A stretch of 64,000 bases of DNA from Halichoerus grypus (Eukaryota > Chordata > Mammalia > Carnivora > Phocidae). This document shows positions 12,552-22,903 of the stretch, piece by piece. A program made the translations under genes and the position numbers. Position 1 is the stretch's first letter. Each line of letters opens with the position of its first letter. A model generated the notes under the pieces. It had not been told where the DNA came from and searched no databases. It worked only from the letters and a program-made list of their open reading frames with translations. The stretch covers positions 22,331,168 through 22,395,167 of the forward strand of contig NC_135726.1 of the NCBI RefSeq assembly GCF_964656455.1, in the 5' to 3' direction.

Positions 12552-13985
12552 TACTTCTTTGTTCCTTGTGGCTCACAGCAGTTGCAGGTATTCCAAGACC
12601 TGTCTGAGTCTGATGGGGAGTATCACATTCGGCACCTACATGCAGGCTGATTGGAAATGATCATGGGGCAGCAGCTGGGAAAGCATGCAGTTAAGTCTCT
12701 TCCAGGTAGAAAATGGGAGATGGATGTTTCTGCCTGCCGTCACTGCTGGGCCTGGGTGTCTAGCCATGAGGGAGTGTTCCTGCACCCATCAGGAACTGCT
12801 GCTTTGTTTGCTCCAGTCCTAGAGGACTTGTGAATGGAAGTGCCCGCTGGCTATCAGAACCAGGCAATCTGGGTCCTGTCCCTCACGCACCTGCCACAAC
12901 TATGAGGTGCTTCTTCCAGGGAGACACTGGCAACTTGGAGAAGGCAAGAGAGAGTTGGACAGGTGTCTGCCAGCTTCCCTGTTGAAGATGTTTGCATAGG
13001 AGCATAGCTAGCCACTAGATATGTGATAAATTAGAACCGTAACCTTCGAGCAGCTGTTTTTATTTATTTATTTATTTTTAAAAGATTTTATTTATTTCAC
13101 AGAGAGAGAGTGAGAGCAGGAACACAAGCAGGGGGAGCGAGGGAGAGGGAGAAGCAGGCTCCCCGCTGAGCAGGGAGCCCGATGTGGGGCTCGATCCCAG
13201 GACTCTGGGATCATGACCTGAGCGGAAGGCAGACGCTTAATGACTGAGCCACCCAGGGGCCCCTTGAGCAGCTGTTTTTAAAGTATGCAGATAGACCTCT
13301 TTCAGGGAAAGACTGGGAGACAAGTGGTTTGCCTGCTTCCTAGGCACTGAGTCCTGTGGGGAAAGCTGATTAAAAACTGTTTCTTTGTATGCTACAGGCC
13401 TGTGGGACTTGTAAATGGAAGCCCTGTTAGCTATCAGAACCAGCTATTCTGGGGACCTGTCCCTCAGGCAGTTGCACAAAAGCTGGGATGCAGTCATGTG
13501 TACAAGCTCCTTCCAGGGAGATTTTGGTAACTTGGAGCAGGCTATAGGGAGGTGGCAGGGGAACTGTCTGCTCCTTTTCTCAGACTCTGGGGAGGACCCC
13601 AGCCAACACCTGGATAAATGCTCAATTAGAAACCTTACCCACAGGCAACAGCTTTTGAAGTATGTAATAGACACTTTTTGGAGAAAAACTGGGAGATGGA
13701 CAATTTTGTCTGCTCTCTCTGGCTGAGCCCTGGGGGTATAGCCTCCCTGAGTCCTCATGTGCCTGTTAACAACTTCTTTGTTTGCTATGGTCTTGTGGAT
13801 CTCCTGAATGCAAGGTTCCTTGGTCTTCAGAGCTAGGTGCTTTGGGGTCCCATCCCTGGGTTGGCAATCTTAAATGGGGGCACTAGATAAAAGGTCCAAC
13901 CTCTCCACTCCTTAAGGAGCAACTGGCTGTCAGGAGTTCCCTCCTGATTGTATGATGCTGGGGGCGGGGGTGGCGTTTAGGCATA
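12552..13985 (-). repeat. tandem units in the old L1 5' UTR
   Basis: A block beginning 'ttctttgttt/g-ctnnnn-ggtcttgtg-gactt-tgaatg-aag' recurs with starts near 12552, 12798, 13379 and 13772, each followed by 'tatcagaaccag' or 'ttcagagctagg' and 'ctgtccctc'/'catccctgg' segments. After removing the SINE, spacings are roughly 250, 360 and 390 bp. This matches the monomer-like 5' UTRs of old L1s. Confidence 0.6.
13063..13265 (-). mobile_element. SINEC
   Basis: Full antisense Can-SINE with (TTTA)n/T-rich tail and head 'gagccacccaggggcccc'. A 15-bp duplication GAGCAGCTGTTTTTA is at 13048-13062 and 13266-13280. It splits the tandem 5' UTR units of old L1 copy A. Confidence 0.94.
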
Positions 13986-14032
13986 CGATCAGAGTGTGTT
14001 TCAGTCTTTCCCACCAGTTCCAATGTAGGTAT

Positions 14033-14345
14033 ATATTTTTTTAATTTTATTTTATTATGTTAATCACCATACATTCCATCATTAGTTTTTGATGTAGTGT
14101 TCCATGATTCATTGTTTGCGTATAACACCCAGTGCTCCATGCAGAACGTGCCCTCTTTAATACCCATCACCAGGTTAACCCATCCCCCCACCCCCCTCCC
14201 CTCTAGAACCGTCAGTTTGTTTCTCAGAGTCCATAGTCTCTCATGGTTCGTCTCCCCCTCCGATTTGCCCCCCCTTCATTTTTCCCTTCCTGCTATCCAT
14301 TGCAAATGGCAAGATTTCATTCCTTTTGATAGCTGCATAATATTC

Positions 14346-14388
<43 letters not shown>

Positions 14389-14613
14389 ACTCTTCTTTAT
14401 CCATTCATCTGTCGATGGACATCTTGGCTCTTTCCATAGTTTGGCTATTGTGGACATTGCTGCTATAAACATCGGGGTGCACGTACCCCTTCGGATCCCT
14501 ACATTTGTATCTTTGGGGTAAATACCCAGGAGTGCAATTGCTGGGTCGTAGGGTAGCTCTATTTTCAACTTTTTGAGGAACCTCCATACTGTTTTCCAGA
14601 GTGGCTGCACCAG
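14033..14613 (-). mobile_element. young carnivore L1, 5'-truncated, single-module 3' UTR
   Basis: Minus-strand L1 3' end: complement of the 3' UTR ('cgtataacacccagtgctccatgc', 'cagagtccatagtctctcatgg'), then directly the C-terminal part of ORF2. Twelve-bp duplication CAATGTAGGTAT at 14021-14032 and 14614-14625. Compared with the copy at 15492-16342 it lacks everything between the 'cttcctgctatc' block of the UTR and 'ttgcaaatggcaag' of ORF2, so the ORF2 stop region is deleted. A (TA)19 run lies in the ORF2 frame, giving an artefactual Ile-Tyr repeat. Confidence 0.93.
14349..14386. repeat. (TA)19 microsatellite within L1 ORF2
   Basis: Uninterrupted 38-bp TA run at the site where other L1 copies have the codons for the short 'IYTM' segment of the ORF2 C-terminus; the 15492-16342 copy has (TA)7 at the same place. 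Confidence 0.9.
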
Positions 14614-14865
14614 CAATGTAGGTATTTTCTCATTTACCCCAGGTACAGGAGTCACTCAGCTAGTTTCTGGCTTTTCTTCAGAGATAATTACCCCATGTTT
14701 AGCTGTACATTCAAAGTGTCTGTGAAAGGAAGCAAGTTCAGAGGCTTCCTCTGTCACCATCTTGACCAACCCCCACTCTGGGAAGTTTCTTAAAAGTATA
14801 ATTTGTAAAGGCTAACCACCAGGTTCTTGCTTCTAAGATCATGTCGATTTTAAACAGAAATAATT

Positions 14866-15165
14866 TTACTTCTTCCTTTCCAAATTGGCAACCTTTCTTA
14901 TTTTCCTAATGGCTCTAGCTGGCACTTCCAGTAGGATGTTGAATAAAAGTGATGAGAGTGGGCACTCTTGTCTTACTCTTGATCTTAGAGTAAAAGCTTT
15001 CGGTGTCTCCCTGCTGAGTATGATAATAGCTATGGGCTTTTCATATATGGCTTTTATTTTGTTGCGGCTGTTCCTTTTTATTCCAAGTGTGTTGAGTGTT
15101 TTTGTTTTTGTTTCTGTTTCCATGAAAGGGTGTTGAATTGTTTTCAGATGCTTTTTCTGCAACAA
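14866..15165 (-). pseudogene. L1 ORF2 reverse transcriptase remnant (old copy B)
   Basis: A 99-codon minus-strand frame contains the recognisable RT stretch 'RVRQECPLSSLLFNILLEV' followed by 'ARAIR', matching L1 '[23 protein letters not shown]'. Upstream, 'IKAIYEKPIAIIIL' corresponds to the segment before the RT fingers. The FADD catalytic motif is not in this frame. Non-functional fragment. Confidence 0.85.
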
Positions 15166-15491
15166 CTGAGATGATCAAGTAGTTTTTCTCCTTTATTCAG
15201 TTGATGTGGTACATTACATTGATTGATTTTTGCATGTAGGGCCATCCTTGCTTTCCAGGAATAAATCCCACTTGCACATGGTGTATAATTATTTTAATGT
15301 GCTGTAGAACTTGTCTTGGTAGTATTTTGTTGAAGATTTTTGCATCAATATCCATTAGGGATATTGGTCCCTAGTTTTCTTTTGTCCAGCTTTGGTTTTG
15401 GGGCTATACTGGTTGCATAAAGTAAGTTTAGAAGTACCTCCTTTCTCTTCAGGTTTTGGAAGTATTTGAGGATGAATGGTGTTAATTCTTT

Positions 15492-16342
15492 TTTTTTCTT
15501 TTTTTTTTTAATTATGTTACGTTAATCACCATACATTCCATCATTAGTTTTTGATGTAGTGTTCCATGATTCATTGTTTGCATATAACACCCAGTGCTCC
15601 ATTCAGTACGTGCCCTCTTTAATACCCATCACCAGGCTAACCCATCCCCCTCCCCCCTCCCCTCTAGAACCCTCAGTTTGTTTCTCAGAGTCCATAGTCT
15701 CTCATGATTCGTCTCCCCCTCTGATTCCCCCCCTTCATTTTCCCTTCCTGCTATCTTCTTCTTCTTTTTTTTTTTAACATATAATGTATTATTTGTTTCA
15801 GAGGTACAGGTCTGTGATTCATCAGTCTTACACAATTCCCAGCTCTCACCATAGCACATACCCTCCCCAATGTCTATCACCCAGCCACCCCATCCCTCCC
15901 ACCCCCACCACTCCAGCAACCCTCAGTTTGTTTCCTGAGATTAAGAATTCCTCATATCAGTGAGGTCATATGATACATGTCTTTCTCTGATTGACTTATT
16001 TCGCTCAGCATAATACCCTCCAGTTCCATCCACGTCGTTGCAAATGGCAAGAGTTCATTCCTTTTGATAGCTGCATAATATTCCATTGTATATATATATA
16101 TACCACATCTTCTTTATTCATTCATCTGTCGATGGACATCTTGGCTCTTTCCAGAGTTTGGCTATTGTGGACATTGCTGCTATAAACATCGGGGTGCATA
16201 TACCCCTTCGGATCCCTACATTTGTATCTTTGGGGTAAATACCCAGTAGTGCAATTGCTGGGTGGTAGGGTAGCTCTATTTTCAACTCTTTGAGGAACCT
16301 CCATACTGTTTTCCAGAGTGGCTTCACTAGCTTGCATTCCCA
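15492..16342 (-). mobile_element. young carnivore L1, 5'-truncated, two-module 3' UTR
   Basis: Minus-strand 851-bp insertion in old L1 copy B with a perfect 18-bp duplication (15474-15491 and 16343-16360). From the poly(T) side it has a first UTR module (to about 15752), a C/T-rich plus T-run linker ending near 15776, then a second UTR module (complement of 'aacatataatgtattatttgtttcag') and ORF2 C-terminal codons up to about 16337. A (TA)7 run is at 16089-16102. Frames of 64-96 codons are parts of this element. Confidence 0.94.
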
Positions 16343-16371
16343 GAATGGTGTTAATTCTTTAAACTTGTGTT

Positions 16372-16579
16372 GGAGGGGCGCCTGGGTGGCTCAGTCGTTA
16401 AGCATCTGCCTTCGGCTCAGGTCATGATCCTGGGGTCCTAGGAAATGAGCCCCGCATCAGGCTCCCTGCTCAGCGGGAAGCCTGCTTCTCCCTTTCCCAC
16501 TCCCTGTGCTTGTATTCCCTCTCTCACTGTGTCTCTCTCTGTCAAATAAAGAAATAAAATCTTTAAAAATAAAATAAAA
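16372..16579 (+). mobile_element. SINEC
   Basis: Sense Can-SINE with intact head, CT-rich body and A-rich tail mutated to AAAATAAAATAAAAT. Duplication TAAACTTGTGTT at 16360-16371 and 16580-16591. It lies 12 bp from the younger L1, both within old L1 copy B. Confidence 0.92.
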
Positions 16580-16628
16580 TAAACTTGTGTTAAAATTACC
16601 CAGTGAAGCCAGTTGGTTCTGGATCTTT

Positions 16629-16875
16629 TTTTTTTTTTTTTTGAGATGTTTGTTTGTTTATTTGAGAGAGTGTGTGAGCACAAGCCCGTGTGCATGCGCA
16701 TGCGTGTGAGAGAGGGAGACAGAGAGAGAGGGAATGCAAGAGCTGGGGTAAGGGCAGAGAGAAAAGCAGACTCCCTGCTCAGCAGGGTGCCCGATGCGGG
16801 GCTCAATCCCAGGCCCCCAGGATCATGACCTGAGCCAAAGGCAGATGCTTAACCAACTGAGCCATCCAGGAGCCC
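16629..16875 (-). mobile_element. SINEC, older and diverged
   Basis: Antisense Can-SINE body with expanded GT/GCAT and AGAG tracts ('cccgtgtgcatgcgcatgcgtgtg') and head 'gagccatccaggagccc'. Flanks ('gttctggatcttttt' and 'gtcctgggcttttt') look like a decayed duplication within the L1 'ctggtcctgggctttt' site. Confidence 0.85.
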
Positions 16876-17127
16876 AGTCCTGGGCTTTTTGTCGTTGTTG
16901 TTGTTAGGTTTTTGATTGCTGTTTCAATCTCGCTATAGGTCGTATGTTTGTTTACATATTTTTTTTACTTTCTCTTGTTATCCCTTTGATTTCTGTAGCA
17001 TCAGTTGCAATGTCTCCTCTTTTATTTCTGATTTCAGTTTTCTCTTTTATTTTTTCTTAATCTATTTAAGGGTTTATCAATTTTTTTGGTCTTTTCAAAA
17101 AACCAACTCTTAGTTTTGTTGATTTTT

Positions 17128-17301
17128 TTTTAAGAATTTATTTATTTATTTGACAGAGAGACAGCGAGAGACAGAACACAAGGAGGGGAGTGGGAGAGGG
17201 AGAAACAGACTTCCTGTGGAGCAGGGAGCCCAATGCGGGGCTCGATCCCAGGACCCTGGGATCATGACCTGAGCCAAAGGCAGACACTTAATGACTGAGC
17301 T
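17128..17301 (-). mobile_element. SINEC, head-truncated
   Basis: Antisense SINE from T-rich tail to 'aatgactgagc', lacking the last 15 or so bases of the head ('cacccaggcgcc'). T-rich 'tgattttttt' flanks both sides. It interrupts old L1 copy B after 'aaccaactcttagttttgt'. Confidence 0.85.
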
Positions 17302-17841
17302 GATTTTTTTTCCACCATTTATTTTAATTCTCTATTTCTGCTCTAATCTTTTTTTTTTTTTTTTCTTTGCTAACTTTAGATTTAGTTTGGTTTTTTTTTC
17401 AGGTTCCTCAAGGTGTAAGTTTAGGTTGTCAATTTGAAGACTTTTTTTTTTTTAATATAAATGTTTACTGGCATAATCTTACCTCTTAGTACTGTTCTAC
17501 TCTATCCCATAATTTTTGGTATGTTGTATTTTTATTTTTATCCATCTCCATAATATTTTCTAATTTCCCTTGTGATTTCCTCTTTGACCCATTGGTTGTT
17601 TAAGAGTGTGTTGTTCAATTTCCACATACTTGTGAACTTTCTAGTTTTCCTTTTGCTATTGATTTCTAGTTTCATTCCATTGTGGTGAGGAATAAAAAAA
17701 AAAAAGAACTGGATATATTTTCAATGTTCTCATATTTCCCATGTGCACTTGAAAAGATTGTGTATTGTGTTGTTGGGTGTAATGTTCTGCATATGTCTGT
17801 TAGGTCTGATAAGTCTTTAGTATTGTTCAAGTCTTCTGTTT

Positions 17842-18004
17842 ATTTGAGAGAGAGAGAGAGAGAGAGAAGGAGAAAGAGAGAGAGAGAGGAAGAAGCAGAC
17901 TCCCCGATGAGCAGGGAGCCCAATGTGGGGCTCAATCCCAGGAAACTGAGATCATGACCTGGGCCAAAGGCAGATGCTTAACCGATTGAGCCACTTAGGT
18001 GCCC
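17842..18004 (-). mobile_element. SINEC with expanded GA tract
   Basis: Antisense SINE, body 'gaagcagactccccgatgagcagggagcc', head 'gagccacttaggtgccc'. A 14-bp duplication CAAGTCTTCTGTTT lies at 17828-17841 and 18005-18018. The poly(A) side has been replaced by an AG-rich repeat. Confidence 0.92.
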
Positions 18005-18233
18005 CAAGTCTTCTGTTTCTTTATCAATCTTCTATCTGGATGTCCTCTCAATTACTGAAAGTGGGATGTGCAAGTGTCCAATTATTACGGTGTTTCTGTC
18101 TATTTCTCCCTTTGGTTATGTCAGTGTATACTTCATTTATTTCCAAACCCTGATTTTGGTGTATAAATATATTTATAATTAACACCATTATGACTTGACC
18201 CCTTTGTAATTACATAATATCCTTCTTTGTATT

Positions 18234-18443
18234 TTATAATAGTTTTTGACTTAATACTTTGATATAAATATGGTCACCCTGCTCACTTTTGGTTAGCATA
18301 AATATATGGAATACCTCTTTCCATTCTTTTACTTTTAGCCTATATGTGTCACTAGATATAAAGTAAGTCTGGTATGTACATACATACATAAAAGAAGTCT
18401 TATATATGGCATAGATAGATGTTTTATTTGTGTATTCAGCCAA
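18234..18443 (-). pseudogene. L1 ORF2 endonuclease remnant (old copy B)
   Basis: Minus-strand frame containing 'DTYRLKVKEWKEVFHIF', matching the L1 endonuclease segment 'DTHRLKIKGWRKIYHAN', followed by a decayed counterpart of 'AGVAILISDKIDF'. Sequence continuing down to about 18050 still matches the DNA-level order of the endonuclease domain. Non-functional. Confidence 0.8.
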
Positions 18444-20008
18444 TCTTTGTCTTTTGATTGGGGAATTTAGTGTATGTACCTTAAAGTAATTACTTAAATG
18501 GAAGGACTTATTGCCATTTTGTTATTTTTGTTTTTCCTTCTGGATGTCTTAGAACTCTTTTGCTATTCTTTTCCTCTCTTGCTGCCTTCCTTTGTGTTTT
18601 CTTGATTTCTTTTTACTTACATTGTTTGTGTCCATTCTTATTACTTGTGTATGTGTATCTTCTAAAGGTATTTTCTTTGTGGTTAGCATGAGGATTATAT
18701 AAAATATCTTAGTTGTAAACAATTTATTTTAAATTAATAACTTTAGTCATATACTCCTTTACATTTACTTACTCTTTACACTTTGTTATTGATGTCACAA
18801 ATTACATCTTTTTTACGTTTTGTATCATTTGTATAGATTTATTTTTTATGCTTTTTAAAAATTCTTACCAGAATGAAAAGCAATTTATGCACCACCATTA
18901 CAACCCTACAGAATTCTATATTTGTGTATGTATTTTCTTTTACCAGAGAGCTTCTTATTTTCTTACTGTGTTGTGTTGCAGTTTAGCAAACTTTAGTTTC
19001 AACTTGAAGGACTCCCTTTATCATTTCTTGCAGCACTGGTCTGTTGGTAATGGACTCCCTGAGCTTCTGTTTATCTGAGAAAGTCTTAATTTCTTCCTCA
19101 TTTTTGAAGGACAGCTTTGTCAGATAAAATATTATTGGTTGGAAGGTTTTATTTTTATTTTTTTAGCCCTTTGAATATATCATCCCATTCCCTTATAGCC
19201 TCCAAGATTTCTACTAAGAAACCCATGGGTAATATTATCCTCTTAATTCCTTCCATTTAATGAATGACTTTTTTCTGCTGCTTTCAAGATTTCTCTGTGA
19301 CTTTTGGCTGCTAGGTTATAATGTATCCCAGTGTGAGCTTCTTTGGGGTTTTCCTAGTTGGAGTTCATTGAGGTCCTTAAAGTTGTATATCCATTTCCTT
19401 CCTCAAAGGAACATTTGTACATTGGTACATTTTTGGCCATTATTTTTTTTTTTCAAATAGGCTCTCTGCAACTTTCTCTCTGTCTTCCTGAGACTTCTGT
19501 CATGCATATTATTATTGCAATGCTTATTGTTATCTCCCTTTTGGCTCTCTTCACTTATCTGTGTTCTTAATTCTTTTTGCTCATTTGCCTCAATTGCAAA
19601 TGACCTCTCTTCAAGTTTCCTAATTAGGAAATTCCAAATTAGTCTGCTGGACCAAGTCTGATTTGAACTCTTCCAGTGAATTTTTCAATTCAGTTATTAT
19701 ATTCTTCAGCACCAAAATTTCTTTGTTTTTTTTTTGTTTGTTTCTTTATTCTTACTGATATTCTAATTTTGTTCATGCATAGCTTTCCTAATTTTATTTT
19801 GTTATTGATCTATAGTCTCTTTTAGCTCATTGAGCACCTTTAAGATTAATTTTGAGTTCTTTGTCAAGGAATTCATAGAGCTCTGAATCTGTAGAGTCAG
19901 TTTCTGGAGATTTATTTTGGTTTTGTTTTGTTTTTTTTTCTGTTTTTTTGGGCTGTATGTCCCTGTTTCTTTGTATGCCTTATCATTTATTGAAACTTGG
20001 GTAGTTGA

Positions 20009-20145
20009 GGGCGCCTGGGCAGTTCATTCAATTAAGTGTCTGCCTTGGGCTCAGGTTGTTATCTCAGGGGGGAGCCTGCTTCTCTGCCCTTCCCTTGGCT
20101 TGTTCTCTCTCTCTCTTTCTCAAATAAATTAAAAAACAAAAGAAA
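20009..20145 (+). mobile_element. SINEC with internal deletion
   Basis: Sense Can-SINE, head 'gggcgcctgggcagttcattc', with most of the B-box region and central body missing ('gttatctcaggggggagcctgcttctc'). Perfect 17-bp duplication GAAACTTGGGTAGTTGA at 19992-20008 and 20146-20162, so the deletion probably predates or accompanied insertion. Confidence 0.92.
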
Positions 20146-20875
20146 GAAACTTGGGTAGTTGAAAGATAGCCACATCTCCCAGTCTTTACTAACTGGCTTT
20201 GTATCAGGGAAGACCTTCACCAGTCAGCCCATCTAGAGATTCTGGGGACCTTTCAAACCTTTTTTAGGGATACCTCTTCCCTCAGCTTGTGTGTGTAATT
20301 TCCCAGCCAAACTCTTAAGCCAGTTATTTTTCAGGATTTCATAATCTTTTACTTCTCTCAGTATCTTTCTGTAGTAATGCAGTCTTTCCAGCGTTCAATA
20401 ATGCACTGTGCTCACTTTTGCTTTCAGCAGCCCCTAGGCATCCACCCTGTGTCAGTTTCCATTAGTGCTCTACATCAGGGGAGACAGAAACCAGACCCTT
20501 GGGAAGTCCTTCAGAATGCCAAAATGTTATGTGCACATTCCACTTTTCTTTCAGTCCTAAGGGAGTAGCGAGGACTTGGGAGTTTTCTTGTGATCATGCC
20601 ATGATGAATGCTAGGGGGGAAAGACTATGGCAAGTAAATATAGTGATTTGTTTTACCCACTTCAGTGCAGTTATTCTTGGCTTTGTACTGACCTTGAGTA
20701 CTGCAACTTCTTAGCTGTTCTCGGGGGCTCTTACAGAGGTCCATCTTTTTAATTTGGCTTCTCCATGGGGTAACAGGGTCTGGGACTTCCTATTGTGTCA
20801 TCTTAGTGACATCACCCCTGACCACCAGATTTTTATTCACTATATTGGGTTGCCATCAGTACCTAAGATGATATT

Positions 20876-21471
20876 TTTTTTCTTTTTTTTTTATTATTAT
20901 GTTATGTTAATCACCATACATCACATCATTAGTTTTCGATGTAGTGTTCCATGATTCATTATTTGCGTATAACACCCAGTGCTCCATGCAGAACGTGCCC
21001 TCTTTAATACCCATCACCAGGCTAACCCATCCTCCCACCCCCCTCCCCTCTAGAACCCTCAGTTTGTTTCTCATGAATCTCATGGTTCGTCTCCCCCTCC
21101 GATATCCCCCCTTCATTCTTCCCCTCCTGCTATCTTCTTCTTCTTCTTCTTCTTCTTCTTCTTCTTTAACATATAATGTATTGTTTCAGAGGTACAGATC
21201 TGTGATTCAGTAGTCTTGCACAATTCACAGCACTCACCATAGCAATACACTCCCCAATGTCTATCACCCAGCCGCCCCATCCTTCCCACCCCCCACCACT
21301 CCAGCAACCCTCAGTTTGTTTCCTGAGATTAAGAATTCCTCATATCAGTGAGATCATATGATACATGTCTTTCTCTGATTGACTAATTTCACTCAGCATA
21401 ATACCCTCCAGTTCCATCCACATCGTTGCAAATGGCAAGATTTCATTCCTTTTGATGGCTGCATAATATTC
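20876..21471 (-). mobile_element. young carnivore L1, 5'-truncated, two-module 3' UTR
   Basis: Minus-strand 596-bp insertion with a perfect 19-bp duplication CAGTACCTAAGATGATATT at 20857-20875 and 21472-21490. It contains both UTR modules joined by a (CTT)n tract at 21134-21167, then the last codons of ORF2 ending at 'gcataatattc'. It landed just beyond the 5' end of old L1 copy B. Confidence 0.95.
21134..21167. repeat. (CTT)n microsatellite, L1 linker
   Basis: About 11 CTT units at the junction of the two L1 UTR modules; on the L1 sense strand this is a GAA-expanded relic of an internal poly(A). Confidence 0.9.
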
Positions 21472-21531
21472 CAGTACCTAAGATGATATTGATGCTATGT
21501 AGAATACATATTCGGAACTACTGTTCTATAC

Positions 21532-21694
21532 CAATGGTTCTCAGAACAGAAGGCATATTAGAAACCCTGGAGATGCACTGAGGCATAGCGTCCACCCCCA
21601 AACGTCCCGATCCAAATGGTCTGTGATGGAATTCAATGTCAGTAGTTTAAAATGCTCCCAGGTGATTGTAATGTGCAGCCGTGTTGAGAACCCG
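21532..21694 (+). mobile_element. MER5A-like hAT-Charlie fragment
   Basis: Starts 'caatggttctcag' and ends 'gttgagaacc', the MER5 terminal repeats, with 'ctcccaggtgattgtaatgtgcagcc' inside. Non-autonomous DNA transposon, old. Confidence 0.75.
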
Positions 21695-21699
21695 TATTT

Positions 21700-22660
21700 T
21701 CATTCTCCTTATAGATTAATTGATTAACTCTGGGAGTCTGTCAGGGCACCTCATCTCTCCAAGGAGTTAACTGTTAACTTAGATATAGTTTGAACATCAG
21801 TGAAAACTCCATGTAGTGTCAGAGCCTTCTTCAGCCCAGATCTTTATCCCTATGTTATTAACTAGGGTCAAAACATGTGCATTTGAAAAGGGCTACATAT
21901 CTAATACCACTAGTACGACAAGCTGTGACTCAAACTGATTAAAAGGTAAAGCAATTCAGCCTAAAATGTTGAATAGAAACAACTGACACTTCTTTCTGGA
22001 TGAATCTGGGAAAATGACAGGCAATTTCAACTCTTGGCACACACATTTGGTATATGAGATAACACAGTTAAGACAGAGTAAGTGCTCCTCCTTTGGTGCC
22101 TTTTCAGAAGAGTTCCAGGTGATGTTTGAATGTAACTCCAGACCTTACACTCTTACCAAATCCAGAGTGACCATGAGGTTTTTATAACTCCTTCTATCTG
22201 AGACTTTTGCCAAAAGATTTCAAAACACGTAATTTGCAGTTTTTGAAAAACTGATATTACATTGATAAAGAAATAGAAGTATTAATTTAGATGTATCTTT
22301 TAACTTAGAAAAATTCAACAATATTGAAAAAAAAGAAGATAAAAGCTTATTCATGGAAGAGTGAGTTCTTTAATCAAGTGGATAAATAATCTCTAGTTTT
22401 TCCTCTCTTACCATTCTGATCAATAAATTATCCTAAATTGTCTGCCTCCCAAATTAACAATGGGAGAGCAGAAGAGAGGGCAAGAAATCTTCCAAGGTTT
22501 CCAAGTATAAGCTCATTGAGATGTTTTATGTTACTAGAAGTATCAGGTGTGTTGGAATAATCAGTCATGTAGAAGAGATTCAGTAAACATTTCCCCAAAT
22601 TATGAACTGTATGTGGATATAGATATATCTGTAAAGATGTTTGCAAAAATTAACCAGGGC
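21700..22660. other. unique stretch
   Basis: No recognised gene or repeat; the frames (up to 72 codons) have no supporting signals. Confidence 0.4.
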
Positions 22661-22681
22661 ACCTTCCTTTATTGCCCAACT

Positions 22682-22687
<6 letters not shown>

Positions 22688-22723
<36 letters not shown>

Positions 22724-22884
22724 TATTCATTTAAGAGAGAGAGCACATGAGGCGGGGGAGGATCAGAGGGAGAAGCAGACTCCCCGCCGAGCAGGGAGCC
22801 TGATGTAGGACTCGATCCCGGGACTCCAGGATCATGACCCGAGCCGGAGGCAGGCGGTTAACCAACTGAGCCACCCAGGTGCCC
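22688..22884 (-). mobile_element. SINEC, 'GGTTGAG/GGTTAAC' subfamily
   Basis: Antisense SINE with a T-run of about 30, body 'cacatgaggcgggggagg' and head 'ggttaaccaactgagccacccaggtgccc'. Perfect 19-bp duplication TTATTGCCCAACTGTTCTT at 22669-22687 and 22885-22903. Body and head differ from the GTCGTTAAGCG subfamily, matching the copies at 24624 and 45501. Confidence 0.95.
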
Positions 22885-22903
22885 TTATTGCCCAACTGTT
22901 CTT

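Larger units (their letters stand above)
12290..14775 (-). mobile_element. old L1 (copy A): 5' UTR and start of ORF1 region, antisense
   Basis: The minus strand begins near 14775 with a typical L1 start (complement of 'tgtcaccatcttgacc', i.e. the 'aagatgg' motif). It continues through a long 5' UTR containing repeated units and ends toward 12290 in sequence like the 5' part of old L1M ORF1 ('catttcattaagatc', 'cctctgtttcttcattttctttgactctgtg'). The 103-104 codon overlapping frames at 13415-13758 lie inside this UTR and are not genes. It is interrupted by a SINE (13063-13265) and a younger L1 (14033-14613). Confidence 0.75.
14780..20840 (-). mobile_element. old L1 (copy B), near-complete 5' half to RT, antisense, heavily interrupted
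   Basis: Minus-strand order from 20840 downward: L1 5' start (complement of 'catcttagtgacatcacccc'), 5' UTR, ORF1-like region (complement of 'gcagcactggtctgttggtaatgg', 'gaatatatcatcccattcccttatagcctcc'), ORF2 endonuclease (about 18050-18450), the linker near 17050-17110, and reverse transcriptase (about 14816-15473). The end beyond RT is missing. Inserted into it are one L1 and five SINEs; all frames carry many stops. It lies directly beside copy A in the same orientation. Confidence 0.8.

Noticed and set aside
13415..13758. 103- and 104-codon frames on opposite strands
   Set aside because: Both lie in the repeated 5' UTR of an old L1.
14097..14655. 123- and 112-codon frames, one with an Ile-Tyr repeat
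   Set aside because: They read through L1 3' UTR, ORF2 remnant and a TA microsatellite; not a gene.
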